DNA of 64,000 nucleotides, taken from assembly GCA_022575985.1 (NCBI GenBank), contig JAKSXM010000263.1:5746001-5810000 (forward strand). Reading direction: 5' to 3'. Below, piece after piece: positions 1 to 11,169 of this stretch (the stretch's first letter is position 1; every line of letters begins with the position of its first letter). The translations under genes and the position numbers were made by a program. A model generated the notes under the pieces. It saw only the letters and a program-made list of their open reading frames with translations, did no database searches and was not told the origin of the DNA. The DNA is from Anagrus nilaparvatae. Lineage: Eukaryota > Arthropoda > Insecta > Hymenoptera > Mymaridae.

Positions 1-73
1 ATTTTCTTGAAAAGCACTAACGCTATTTGAGAGCCGCCTAATGAGTTTGATTGGGCATAATTCAGGCTATTAT

Positions 74-817
74 AAATTTAGCCAAGTTATCGTCAATTTA
101 AGATTGATTCGCTTGATTTTCATCGTAAAGTAATAATTTTTTTTTTAATCGATGCATTTTTCCCTGGCAATTCATTTCGTTATGAAAAAAAAAATCATTT
201 TTATTGACCAAATTTAAATTTTTAGGTCAAAAGCCTTTGAAAACTGTAAGTAGCAAAATTTATTTAGTTTTTGACCTAAAAATTGAAATTTGGTCAATAA
301 AAATGATTTCTTTCTCGACGAAATAAATACTCAGGGAAAAATTAATTGATTAAAAAGAAAAATTATTATTTTACGATGAAAATCAAGCGAGTAATGCATA
401 TTATTGCTGAAATTTGTCTTAAAAATGATTGAAATTCAATATTGAAATATGCCTGTTTCTGAACTTAAAATATGCATCACTAGCTTGCTTTCATTGTAAA
501 ATAATAATTTTTTTTTTTAAATTAATAAATTTTTCCCTAAGTATTCATTTCTTTAAGAGAAAGAAATCATTTTTATTGACCGAATTTCTAGGTCAAAAAA
601 TTTGTGTTAAGTAAATTTTGCTACTTACAGTTTTCAAAGGCTTTTGAACTGAAAATTGAAATTTGGTACATAAAAATGATTTTTTTTCATAAAGAAATGA
701 ATTGCCAGGGAAAAAGTTAATCGATTTAAAAAAAAAAAATTATTATTTTACGATAAAAATCTTTTTTAAGACGAATTTGAGCAAAATCTTAAATTGACGA
801 TAACTTGGCTAAATTTC
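74..817. repeat. Nested palindromic foldback element
   Basis: The outer ends at about 74-107 and 786-817 are inverted complements. Inside them the same ~120-bp arm occurs four times in alternating orientation (about 112-230, 283-396, 490-590, 650-765), so two palindromes lie in tandem and also pair with each other. Arms are A/T-rich with long A and T runs. There is no coding capacity; short open frames at 429-614 and 805-1188 are chance. It looks like a non-autonomous foldback or MITE; no clear target duplication was found. Confidence 0.7.
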
Positions 818-1164
818 ATCGGAAAAAGAAAAGTTTTTTTTTCTTCTGGAATGATTTTTCCCTGGAAATCAGATTTTTTTATCTATTTTTTAAAATTTTA
901 TTTACAAAAAAATTTATTTTGAAAATTTGGAGTAGCTCAGATACGAAAAACACGGTTTTTGACATAAAAGTGGCAAAATGTTTTTGGCATCCCTCGCCGA
1001 TTTTGTGTGAACGCTTTTTTTTGCATTCTATAGGGTTCAAACTACCAGAAAATCATGGTGGTTTACATTTTCGTAAATTCACCAAAAAAAATCGAGAATT
1101 CTCGAATTGTTTGATAATATATACTAAATTTAGTACCCAGCTGTCAAGGAAACTAAGTTTCAAA
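818..1164. other. Intergenic A/T-rich stretch
   Basis: No gene recognised. A short piece near 925-960 resembles sequence near 8130-8170 and 44930-44960, so it is probably diverged dispersed repeat. The 127-codon open frame covering it is low-complexity Phe/Lys-rich and is not believed. Confidence 0.4.
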
Positions 1165-2974
1165 TCCGGGACGGATCCGTATAACTAATTTTATAATCCG
1201 TACGGATCCGTATTACTGGTAATAAACTGATCAGTATGTCACGCTTTTTTTCATCAGTAACTGATTACGCATGCGCACAAGTGGTTATAATATTTTTTTA
1301 TTTTAGCTTTGTTTTTATAAGGTTATGAAATTTGCTTTATAATTAGAAAATAATTAGTATCTTATTAAAATATGTTGGGATGAAAAAACGAATTTTTTAT
1401 TCATAAAAACATTTTTCTCAATCTCCAAAACCTGCGGGTAATGTATAAACTTCCTTTTTCATATTTTTCCTTCCGGCATCTTGGAAAATCAGAAAATACA
1501 TTAAGGTGAAAAATTGAAAATTTTTATCAATATAAACGCCTTTCTCAACCTCGAAAATCCCCTGGTAATGTTGAAAAAAGAGGCACAACTAAAATATGTA
1601 TAAAATTGCAGTTGGAGTTATATATTATACTGTGAGAAATAGTTTCAAAAATAACAAGTTTCCAGGATAATAATAAAATGAAGTAAATCAAAAATGTATC
1701 AACAAAAATTATTTTATGAACAAATTAAACATTATTGAATGTCAAATCACCAAATTTTTTTAAACAACATTTATTCAATTGATATTCTTATAGATTACCA
1801 TTCATCGAACTCATATAGCGGTGGATGGTTATAATGAAAATATCAATCCAACTATCTAAACAGAATGTATTCTAATTTGGCACAATGATTAGTTTTCATA
1901 TATTCTACAATATGTCATCATGATTTACAATATATTAACAGCAATTCTCTTTGTCATTTACTTACTCATGAATTCTAGAAGTTCTATTTTTTTAAGAATA
2001 CTATATTATGAGTCTTGAATTTGACGTACTCAATAAATTCATTATATCAAGATAAAATATTCTTTAGAGTATAATAACTAACCAACATGCCAAATGAAAA
2101 AATCCTCTGACTAATATTAAGATTGAAATCATCATAATGAGCTCATGTTTAGAATACTCATCATCGAACCACTATTTCGTTGGAGGGCATCATTGAAAAT
2201 GTAAAGCCAACGAGTTGACATAATGTATTCTAATTTTGTAGAGTGATTAGTTTTTATACTCTAAAGAATATTTCATCTTGATACAATGAATTTATTGAGT
2301 AGGTCAAATTCAAGACTCATAATATAGTATTCTTAAAAAAATAGAACTTCTAGAATTCATGAGTAAGTAAATGACAAAGAGAATTGCTGTTAATATATTG
2401 TAAATCATGATGACATATTGTAGAATATATGAAAACTAATCATTGTGCCAAATTAGAATACATTCTGTTTAGATAGTTGGATTGATATTTTCATTATAAC
2501 CATCCACCGCTATATGAGTTCGATGAATGGTAATCTATAAGAATATCAATTGAATAAATGTTGTTTAAAAAAATTTGGTGATTTGACATTCAATAATGTT
2601 TAATTTGTTCATAAAATAATTTTTGTTGATACATTTTTGATTTACTTCATTTTATTATTATCCTGGAAACTTGTTATTTTTGAAACTATTTCTCACAGTA
2701 TAATATATAACTCCAACTGCAATTTTATACATATTTTAGTTGAGCCTCTTTTTTTTATAATTTATAATTTATTAAATGAAATATTATAAAATATAATTTA
2801 ATTTATTTAATGTTAACAAAAAATTTAATAAATAACCTTATAAATAACCTTATAAAAACAAAACTAAAATAAAAAAATTTTGTAACCACTTATGCGCATG
2901 CGTAATCAGTTACTGATGAAAAAAAGCGTGACATACTGATCAGTTTATTATCCGTTTGGCGGATAAGTCCCGGA
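1165..2974. mobile_element. Large foldback (long inverted repeat) element
   Basis: Outermost inverted ends TCCGGGAC (1165-1172) and GTCCCGGA (2967-2974) are followed by arms 1219-1330 and 2840-2952, which include the GCATGCGC core. A second, nearly perfect arm pair of about 490 bp (about 1585-2071 and 2258-2750) encloses a ~185-bp loop. The left arm alone carries an extra segment (about 1370-1580) made of the ~126-bp units described at 58080-60300, so the palindrome was interrupted after it formed. The loop repeats part of the arm in direct orientation (about 1800-1900 versus 2155-2250). No open frame of interest. Confidence 0.75.
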
Positions 2975-3752
2975 CCCCCAAGTAAGTTTTACGGATTTCA
3001 TTTCTACATGGGTATATTTACGATTTTTATCGAATATTTACAAAATTTTTTGAAAATTTACTAATTTTTTGAAAAATTTCTAGTTTTTTTGTAAATCTAA
3101 GAAAGTTACTTTTTACAGAGAAACAATTTAGAAATATAAACCGATATTCTATATATGCAATTACTTTTAATATTTGTGATTTTTAGTGTACTTATCTATA
3201 AAAAAGCTTTTTCAGGAAAAAAAATAGTATCCGATACTTTTTAATCATAATCTGATTAATATTTTTAACAAAATTAAAATATATAAATAAAATATAAAAT
3301 TATTGTCGTATTTCAAGAGTCAAAATAAGCGGCTTCTTTTATTTCGAAGTCAAAACGTTTATGTTTATAAATATTTAAAAATATTTATTACATGTATCCT
3401 AATGCGATAATATGAATAAATTAGTATAAATTTTTCGCCATTAATATGAGTAATGTTAAAAATACTATATAAAAAAAAAAAAGAAAAATTGGTTTCTTTG
3501 TAATTAATAAAAAAAGTACAAATCCATAATATAATATATTATGCTAAAATTTTTTGACAAATATAATTTTTTTCATCGTTTTGGAGGGTCGATTGCCCCA
3601 TTGACCCCCCCTTGAATCCGCCCTTGTATGTAGACCAATTCTATCAACGTTTATATTTTCGAAATATTTAGAAAACAAAATAATTAAGAAAAAATAAAAT
3701 GGGCAATAATCAAGTTAAAAAATTTTTAAATTATTTTTTAAATAATACAATA
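2975..3752. other. A/T-rich stretch with a transposon-like end
   Basis: No gene recognised. At 3587-3624 a C-run followed by TTGAATCCGCCCTTG resembles the end of a widespread DNA-transposon type, but no partner end was found nearby, so it is left unclassified. Confidence 0.35.
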
Positions 3753-3822
3753 AACACGACCAGACTGCTTTGCTTGAAATTTATTTGTTGCTTGAATTTT
3801 CAAGCAAAGCAGCCTGGCCGTG
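3753..3822. repeat. Hairpin with 26-bp arms
   Basis: Arms 3753-3778 and 3797-3822 are inverted complements with about two mismatches, separated by an 18-nt A/T-rich loop; each contains GCTTTGCTTG or its complement. A G/C-rich stretch with a terminal GACGGCCCTG follows to 3889 and could be a hAT-like end (reverse complement CAGGGCCGTC), but the opposite end is not visible. Confidence 0.55.
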
Positions 3823-4624
3823 AAGGATGCCTATAATTGTTGGAGGCCTATTGACGGCCGCCTCATGCACCTAATGGATAAGACGGCCCTGGTATCTAAT
3901 TTTTAGAAATTTCTCATAATTTATTTCTCAATTTCACTGATTTCATTTTAAAAATAGTGAAAATTTTTGTCTCGTTATTTTTTCCGCCCAAAAATAATAG
4001 TCAATAAAGCCTTTGCTCTCCCTCTGCCTCTCTCTATAATTTAAAAAATAGGTTTTAAAGGATTATTTAAAAATTAAAAAAAAATTAAACATTTAAAATT
4101 GTGGAAATTTTAGAAAATCGGAAAATTTATTTTCTGAATTAAAATTAACTACAGAAATTTGCTCTAAATAAGCGTTTCGGGAAAATTCAATCGATCCATC
4201 AATTTTTAAATCTTTAAATATTAAATTCGAAAAATTTGAGAAAATATGCGAAAATTAAAAGAAAATTTTTTTGTAAAAATCTAAATAGTTCTACCATATC
4301 AAAATCAGTTTTGTAAATTTTTTTTTTAAGCTTTTAAAATCTCTTACAATGAATAAGTAAAACATTTTGGAATCTTATACGAAACTCGTGAGAGAAGAAA
4401 CCCGCTTCCCTACAGTATCGACGAAAACAACAGCTTATTAGACGTCTAAAACAACGTCTGAAAAGACGTTTGAATAAGGTTTTAAACATAGTAAATAACA
4501 TATATATATATGTATATTTTTTGTGAGTAATATTCTTTAAAAATGTAGTTGTTGTTTCTCAAATGATAAAGAAAACGGAGAATAAAAAATTTTTTAGGTA
4601 AGTCAAAAATAAAAATTTAAATTT
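3823..4624. other. A/T-rich stretch, nothing recognised
   Basis: Homopolymer-rich intergenic sequence with a short (TA)n at 4499-4516. No coding, RNA or mobile feature could be supported beyond the possible transposon end at 3870-3889. Confidence 0.4.
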
Positions 4625-4851
4625 ATGAGTAGTTTTTTTTTTATTTTATTACAATTTTTACAGAGTATAAAATAATGAAAAATTATATTTTAAAATATGA
4701 CTAAATTTTTTTTATAATTTTATCACAATTTATACAGAGTATAAAATAATGAAAAAATTATATTTTAAAATATGACTACATTTTTTTTATAATTTTAGCA
4801 CCATTTTTACAGAGTATAAAATAATGAAAAAATTATATTTTAAAATATGAC
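4625..4851. repeat. Tandem repeat, ~75 bp x 3
   Basis: Three head-to-tail copies. The marker ACAGAGTATAAAATAATG recurs at about 4659, 4733 and 4808, giving a period of 74-75 bp with few differences between copies. Confidence 0.85.
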
Positions 4852-5541
4852 TTAATAGTTTAAAGTAAATAGTTTATATTAATAGTACGTAAATAGTGGT
4901 AAATAATATTATATAATAAATAATAATGATTTTTGCACTTTTCAAAGTTTTGAAAAAAAACATGATTGCAATTTTAATAGTTGACAGCCCTCACAAAATC
5001 GTGCATACTTATATTTGTGCAAAATGTTAATACTTTAATAACAAAATGGCTATTCTACAAGTAGGAATTATATATTATTTTAAATTTTAATTTAAAGAAT
5101 GCCTTCTTGTAAAAAAATAAGTTTTTTATTTTTTTTTTGCAAAATTAAATATATGAAAAAAAAAAATAAAAACTGTTATTGTAAAAAATTATAAGAATTC
5201 GTGTATAATATAGTCAATATTATAAAAATATATATGAATGTATAATAGCTTAATTCTGCAGTTTTTGGCATGATAAATTAATCGCATGAAAAATTTACAT
5301 AATTTGTAATACTTGAGTTTTTAATTTTTTTTAATAATAATAAAAGTATTTCAGCAAAGATGCAAATTTTTGCAAGTATTTTAAAAAATTGTTTACTATG
5401 GCTTTGAATTTAATGATTTCAGTCTTACAGAGTAACACTAAGCGTATCATTTTAACAACTTTTATTTTTAATTATGAAGATTGAATGAAATTTTTTGAGT
5501 TTAAAAGTTTTAAAAATAAATTTATATTATAAATAAGTTAA
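4852..5541. other. A/T-rich stretch, nothing recognised
   Basis: Intergenic sequence made largely of A and T runs. No open frame, repeat unit or transposon end could be supported. Confidence 0.4.
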
Positions 5542-5701
5542 TCTCTTGTTTTAAAATAAATTCATTCTATCTTAAAAACTATATAAGAAAGTGCTTCCAT
5601 CTACTCATATTTTGTACACATAATGTAAAAAGAAGCGATTCTCTTGTTTAGAAAAAACTCATTCAATCTTAAAAACTAAGAAAGTGCTGCCATCTACTCA
5701 A
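5542..5701. repeat. Direct repeat, ~60 bp x 2
   Basis: 5542-5607 and 5640-5700 share TCTCTTGTTT, then CATTC.ATCTTAAAAACTA, then GAAAGTGCT.CCATCTACTC. Spacing is about 97 bp. Confidence 0.75.
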
Positions 5702-6120
5702 ACATTTACATTCAAGCAAGTTTTGTATAAAAATTTTAAAATGTAAAATGACCATTTGCAAAACAGAGATATGTGATTTATTTTGATATTTTTAGGCTGG
5801 TTCCACACGGAGCGCTTTAAACTCACAGTTAGCGCTAAATCTGTAGTTATTTTATATATATGTATATGTCGCAGTATTTTAGACATTTTAGTATAATAGG
5901 CTATTATCCGTATTTTAGAAAAATAAAGTCTTTAAATTCACATTTTGCCTATGATACTAAAATTTTTAGTATTATAGCCTATTATACGTGTTTTAGCCTA
6001 TAATACTGACGAAGCGCCGTATTTTAGAAATTAAATTTTTTCTAGTTTACTACAGTAAAAATTCAAACGCACGCCAATTATAATGTAAGTATATGTTATT
6101 TATTTATTTCGTGTACATTT

Positions 6121-9107
6121 ATTTTCAATGTTATTTATTTTGCAAATGTGTACGTATATTTTCCCGAAATTACTTTTAAAATTTATAACCGGTTTGTGTA
6201 ACTACACAACCAACGAGCATGGAACATGTTCATTTATAACATTGATAATAAAGTATCTATTGTGTTCATAATATAAATATTTATATTTAGATTTTTATTA
6301 TAGAAATCGAACTGCTTAGACATCAAAATGAACCAAATTAATTAAATTTTCAAATTATTACAGTTTTTTAAATAACTAGAAACAACTGCGCTTCGCGCAG
6401 AGAATGAATGCCTTCTATTCATTATCAAACAATTATTTATTAAAAATATTTTAAATTATTATTTGAAAAGAGATAAAATATTGTAAATGATAAATTCTAA
6501 TTTAATAAATGACCCTAATTTTTTGCGGTGACATTTAATTATTATATTCAATAATTTCATTTGCTTAGTAAAAAGTATAAAACTAATTAATTTTTGTCCA
6601 AAAAGTAAGTTATAATTGTTTGAAATTGGATTCTTTTAAATGAACTTTTGCACACAAAAAAACAAATTTAATCGTTTAAACCATTTGAACTAAAAATTGG
6701 TATGGAAACTTATCATTAGTTGTGCTTTTGGGAAAAAATAGTTTGAACCCATTTCTGAGACCCTTCATTTCAACTTGGGCCCAATTGGCGTGGAATCCCT
6801 CATATAGTTGTTTTTAATTTATTTTTTAGTTATTTATATTTAAAAACTTACAACTGGTTTGCGTTCTCACATAACCAACGATCATGGAACATGTTCTTTT
6901 ATAAAAGTCTTAACGTATACTCCTACTTTTATAAGTAGTACTATAACTCCTAATTTTTATAAGTCCTAAAACAAAAATTACAACAAATCCCGAAATATAA
7001 GTAATCCTACGTCCATAAAACTAAAGTATTCTAAGGTCTTGTTTTTATCAGAGCTTGATCAGGCCCTGACTCCCACTTCAAATTATTCCAAGTCCCTAAA
7101 TCGAAAATATTCTAAGTTCATTTCACCCCTCTCCCTAAAAACATGAATATTTCGACCCCTCCTGCCGAGCTGGACTTTTTCAAATACTTCATCCAATGAA
7201 CATGTTCAATGTTAATAAATTAATGTGATAAAAGTGTATAAGAGTAGTTAAACGAAATTAGTATATTCAGAAAAAATAGCTTTCTCCAGTAAATAAAATT
7301 TACTTGATCAGTAAAAAAGCTACTTCACACACTGAAAATCTTTTTAGTTCTCAAATTTGGGGCTATACGCCCCAAAAAATTTGTAGTGAAGCAAGCTAAG
7401 GATTTGGAGCTTTGACGCACTATCCAAGTGATCAGAAAGCCAAAAAGAATTTCAGTGCAGTGATCAGAAAAGTCTGTTAAAGATAATTAATTTTTATTCT
7501 AAGAATTTTAATATTATCACAAAAAAATAGTCATTTTTACTCTTTCGTACTGATTATTAATTTTAGCTAGTTATATTTATCTTCAAAGCTACATTTACTT
7601 ATTTTATCATTCATGAAACTGCCTTTCTGCTTTTACCCTACAGGTGTTTTTAAACCACCAAATTTTAGTCTTAGTTCAAAAACCTATTTTTATTCATTTA
7701 GTTTTCATGAATCTCTTAAACAATCACCAATTATTTTTCCATGGCCTAACCATTATTTTCGGTATAAAACACAGGGTTCAATTATTCGATGCTTGTTTTC
7801 ACCGTCATGGAAAGTTAAATAGACCTATATTTTTTACACGTTTAATAAATAAACATTTTTTGCTTTTTCAGAATTTCTATTCAACCAAAATAATTTTTAC
7901 TAATCTAATTTTGCAACCGAAAATCCATTTAGGTCTTTTTTCTTTACACAATTTGTCTACATTTTTGTAGGTATAATCTATCTTATCAAATTAGAGATTG
8001 ACCCCGAAAATTTTTGAATAAAAATTACTCATACATGCTCAAGTAAAAAATATTCTAAACCGGGAAATAATTTACTGGTTCCTGGAAGGGGTAAACAAAT
8101 TTTTATTAATGATTTGTTTATATGTAAGTGCATTTTGAGACGCTCAGATGCTAAAAAACCGATTTTTAAAAAAATCCGTATTGTGTGTATTTTTTGGGGA
8201 TCTTTTTTTTTTTTTTTAAGCCTTTTTGAGAGATAGAAGGTAACCTTCAGCGCACCCGACTTAACTTAAAAGGGATCTTGTTACGGACTAAAACAAAATT
8301 TTAGCTTTAAAAAGTACTGAAGCTACCCTTTTTTATTCCTAATTTTTTTAAAGCTTTAGATTCCAAAAATTCTATTATAAATCCGATACCTGAAATTTTG
8401 AAAATTTTAGTCTTATCATTTTTGTAGACAAAAAATACAAAAATAATATCCCTTTCTTTTTCTATGAAAGTTATAATTTTAGGAAATTTATTAAAACCAT
8501 AGAAGTTAAGGTTAAAACATTACATTTTAAACCAATTTAGCTATTGGAAGATAATTAATTATTAATTATTATCATAATTTATCTTTTTCGAGTATCATAA
8601 CCTATAGTACCAATAACTTGGTGATTTATTAATTATATTTTAAAACGGTTTTTTAAAGTACCCTATAAATAAACATAGTACCTAATTTAATTTTTATATT
8701 TTATGCAAACTATTTTATTTGGTATAATAAATTTAGAAGGATCTGATTTTTTAATTTTTTTTAATTAACCGCACATTTTTTGTATAAAAAAAAAGTTTTA
8801 TTATTAAAACATTTAAAAATTATTTTTGGTATTTATACTAAAACATATATGACTAAAAATTTTGAGGTTTTATATTTAAAATTTTGTTTTTATCACAATA
8901 TTCATGCTATAACCTAACTTCATAAAATTATAAATAAATTTTCAAATTTAAAATAAAAACATTTGAGCAATGCATTTTTATTAACCAATAAGGGGTGGTT
9001 TTTAGCTATAACAATGTACATAGTTACTGTATCGAAGACATGTACTTTTTAGGATAGGATATGAATTTATTTTTTATTAATTTTTACAATGAATTCTTAA
9101 AAATTCT
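6121..9107. other. Decayed interior of GINGER-like A with direct repeats
   Basis: No intact gene. About 6160-6230 and 6840-6905 are direct repeats containing ACCAACGA.CATGGAACATG. About 7094-7200 recurs, expanded, at 9239-9475 (shared TCGAAAATATTCTAAG and CATCCAATGAACATGTTC). The palindrome GAACATGTTC recurs at these junctions and suggests another insertion with similar ends. Open frames at 7613-7822 and 7644-7970 overlap each other and resemble nothing recognised. Confidence 0.5.
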
Positions 9108-9246
9108 GCACCAATGGTCCCTAGGTACTTCTGCACCAATACTCCCTAGGTACTTCTGCACCAAAGGTCTTTAGGGACTTCTGCACCAATGCTCCTTAGG
9201 TAATTCTGCACCAAAGGTTCCTAGGTACTTCTGCACCAAAAGTCCC
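9108..9246. repeat. Minisatellite, ~26 bp x 6
   Basis: TTCTGCACCAA recurs about every 25-26 bp, followed by a variable half (for example TGGTCCCTAGGTAC). At least six imperfect copies. Confidence 0.85.
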
Positions 9247-9261
9247 TGAATCGAAAATATT

Positions 9262-9430
9262 CTAAGACCATTTCACCCCCCCCCTAAAAACGTCAATTTT
9301 TGACCCCCCCCCCCTAAAAACGTCAATTTTTGACCCCCCCCCCTAAAAGCGTCAATTTTTCACCCTCCCCCTAAAAGCGTCAATTTTTGACCCCCCCCCC
9401 CTAAAAGCGTCACTTTTTCACCCCCCCCTG
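9262..9430. repeat. C-tract minisatellite, ~33 bp x 5
   Basis: About five units, each a run of roughly 8-14 C followed by TAAAAACGTCAATTTTTGA or the variant TAAAAGCGTCA. A single degenerate copy of the same block is at about 7125-7160, so the array expanded from one unit. Confidence 0.85.
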
Positions 9431-9460
9431 CCGAGCCGAACTTTTCAAATACCCCATCCA

Positions 9461-9857
9461 ATGAACATGTTCCATGTTAAAATAGCAGCTGATAAAATGA
9501 TAAATACCACAGAAAAAGAATTTCCACCACTAGAAGTCGGCGATAACGTTACAGTCCATGTACCAACTGTAGATCGAGGACCCTTGGACCTATCGAATAT
9601 TTGCGGAATAATATTTAAAATTAAAAATAACGTTTGTCAGATGCCTCAAAATTTATTTCCATTATCGATGTACCTAGAGAAAGCATAGTATGAGAGATGC
9701 TGCAGCCAAGCAAACGGTTACGGGTGGTCAAGGTTATAAAAAATGCAATTGTAGAGCTTCTGCAAAACATTGTTCAACAAATAGGTGTAGTTGCTATAAA
9801 TCTGGGGTTTTATGTAATTCTAAGTATCTTTTGAGTGGTCCTTGTACAAATAAATAA
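9461..9857 (+). pseudogene. GINGER-like transposase, C-terminal remnant
   Basis: The frame at 9461-9688 reads through a segment with VGDNVTVHVPTVDRGPLD; a frame change is followed by 9690-9857, which ends in a Cys-rich tail (CNC...CSTNRCSCYKSG...C) and stop TAA. Both pieces align along their length with the last ~150 residues of the complete transposase at 30845-32642 (VGDNVTLRVPPVDRGPLD; AAAKQSLSGGQG; CKCKPAEKQC). The integrase core is absent. The frameshift and the missing 5' part make it non-functional. The Cys-rich tail resembles a CXC-type motif; its function is inferred only. Confidence 0.8.
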
Positions 9858-10442
9858 AAATTTTCTAATCATTATTATATTATAAGATGTAATAAAAAAG
9901 TTAATGTAAATGTACACGAAATAAATAAATAACATATTTACTTTAAATTTGGCGCACGTTTGAATTTTTACTATAGTAAACTAGAAAAAAAATTAATTTC
10001 TAAAATACGGCGCTTCGTCAGTATTATAGGCTAAAATACGTATAATAGGCTATAATACTAAAAATTTTAGTATCATAGGCAAAATGTGAATTTAAAGACT
10101 TCATTTTTCTAAAATACGGATAATAGCCTATTATACTAAAATGTCTAAAATACTGCGACATATATACTACTCAATGTATTTTAAACACAGGTTTGAGTTA
10201 ACTTCGAATTTAAGCGCTCCGTGTGGAACCAGCCTTAACATATTTGCAAATTCAATTGCAAATATTTTGAAAACATCAAAACACATGAATTTCACATAAT
10301 TTAAAATTCTATACACTTTTGACATTTAATTATTTACATATATAAAAGTGTCAAAATAAGCTTTTTTTTGGTAGACAGCAATTAAATTTACAATGAAAAT
10401 TTACAAAAAAATTTAATTTTTTTTCATTTCTATATAACGATT

Positions 10443-11169
10443 TTAATAACGAAGCTGCCGGCGTGCCCCTTGTATATTAGTTGGCTGATTTGCTGCTGCT
10501 GCTTTTCCTTTATACTGGCACTTATTGCGAATTTGGTTAAAACCTTGCTTCATGTTGTTCAAGGCGTCGTCTTCCAAACCGTATACTTTATGCCATTGAT
10601 AATACCAACCTTAAAAATAAAAAATGCATTGACTTTTAGTAATTATAATTATTATTTTACAATGAAAATTTTAAAAAATATTAAAGTTTTTTTTTTCCTA
10701 TAAAGCGATTTTAAGAACCAAGTTATCGGCTTTTCCCTTGATTATTTGCAAACTGGCTGTGTCCTACTACATTTCCTTTAAAACGGAATTTATAGCAAAT
10801 TTTGAAAATTCTTATTCTATGATAGCCGCGATGGCGTCGTCTTTGAGACTGTGTTTCTTTTCCTTATAATACCATCCTTAAAAATAAAAAAATGTTTTCA
10901 GTTTAGTAATCATTATGATTTTAAACGAAAAATAATAACTGTTATAATACTCACAAAAAAGGCGATCTAACTTCCTAAGGGTATATGGTTTCTATAATCA
11001 GCGTCCTACCAATTCATAATGATGACTCAAAAAATTGTTTTCTTTGCTTTTTCTTGCTTTGTGAACTTTCATGTACAATTTTTTCTAGTACTATATCTTG
11101 AACCGCTTTTTTTGCCCTTTCAGACTCACTCATTGGCTTCTTTTTCTGAAAAACATTTTTTTTTGGCAT
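10443..11169 (-). pseudogene. Unidentified coding remnant with duplicated exon-like segment
   Basis: Three minus-strand pieces look coding. 11169-11014 is a 51-codon frame from ATG, Lys-rich, with KKKPMSESERAKKAVQDIV. 10878-10700 and 10610-10443 are homologous to each other. The second is open for about 54 codons and contains GWYYQWHKVYGLEDDA, then KCQYKGK, and ends TAA. The first has WYYKEKKHSLKDDA but then a stop and a frame change. Both segments are preceded by TTTTTAAG, which could be a splice acceptor. I do not recognise the family. It may be a decayed host gene or a transposon gene whose last exon duplicated. Confidence 0.35.

Larger units (their letters stand above)
5867..10160. mobile_element. 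GINGER-like DNA transposon A (decayed)
   Basis: Terminal inverted repeats of roughly 230-250 bp begin TGTCGCAGTATTTTAG at 5867 and end with the complement at 10160. A 4-bp duplication TATA flanks it (5863-5866, 10161-10164). The TIRs contain several copies of a TAGCCTA/TAGGCTA core. The right part carries the C-terminal coding remnant of the same transposase family seen intact at 30845-32642, and the terminal TGTCGCAG is identical to that element. The interior (6121-9107) is decayed and contains direct repeats. Assignment to the GINGER group rests on the transposase homologue; A itself has lost the integrase core. Confidence 0.75.
5795..10234. mobile_element. MITE with GGCTGGTTCC ends, split by GINGER-like A
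   Basis: The ends GGCTGGTTCCACACGGAGCG (5795-5814) and its complement (10215-10234) are terminal inverted repeats flanked by TTA on both sides (5792-5794, 10235-10237). A 3-bp TTA duplication is typical of PIF/Harbinger elements, so this is a plausible Harbinger-type MITE. Without the insertion at 5867-10160 and one TATA copy it would be only about 140 bp and strongly palindromic. It was therefore present before the larger element landed in it. Confidence 0.7.

Noticed and set aside
429..1188. Phe/Lys-rich open frames as small genes
   Set aside because: They lie in A/T homopolymer sequence or foldback arms, have no recognisable domains and use residues forced by A and T runs.
3587..3889. hAT element
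   Set aside because: Only isolated terminus-like words are visible; no paired ends and no 8-bp duplication could be shown.
9108..9430. CRISPR-like repeat-spacer pattern
   Set aside because: Both arrays are degenerate minisatellites within a transposon; the intervening parts are themselves repeated.
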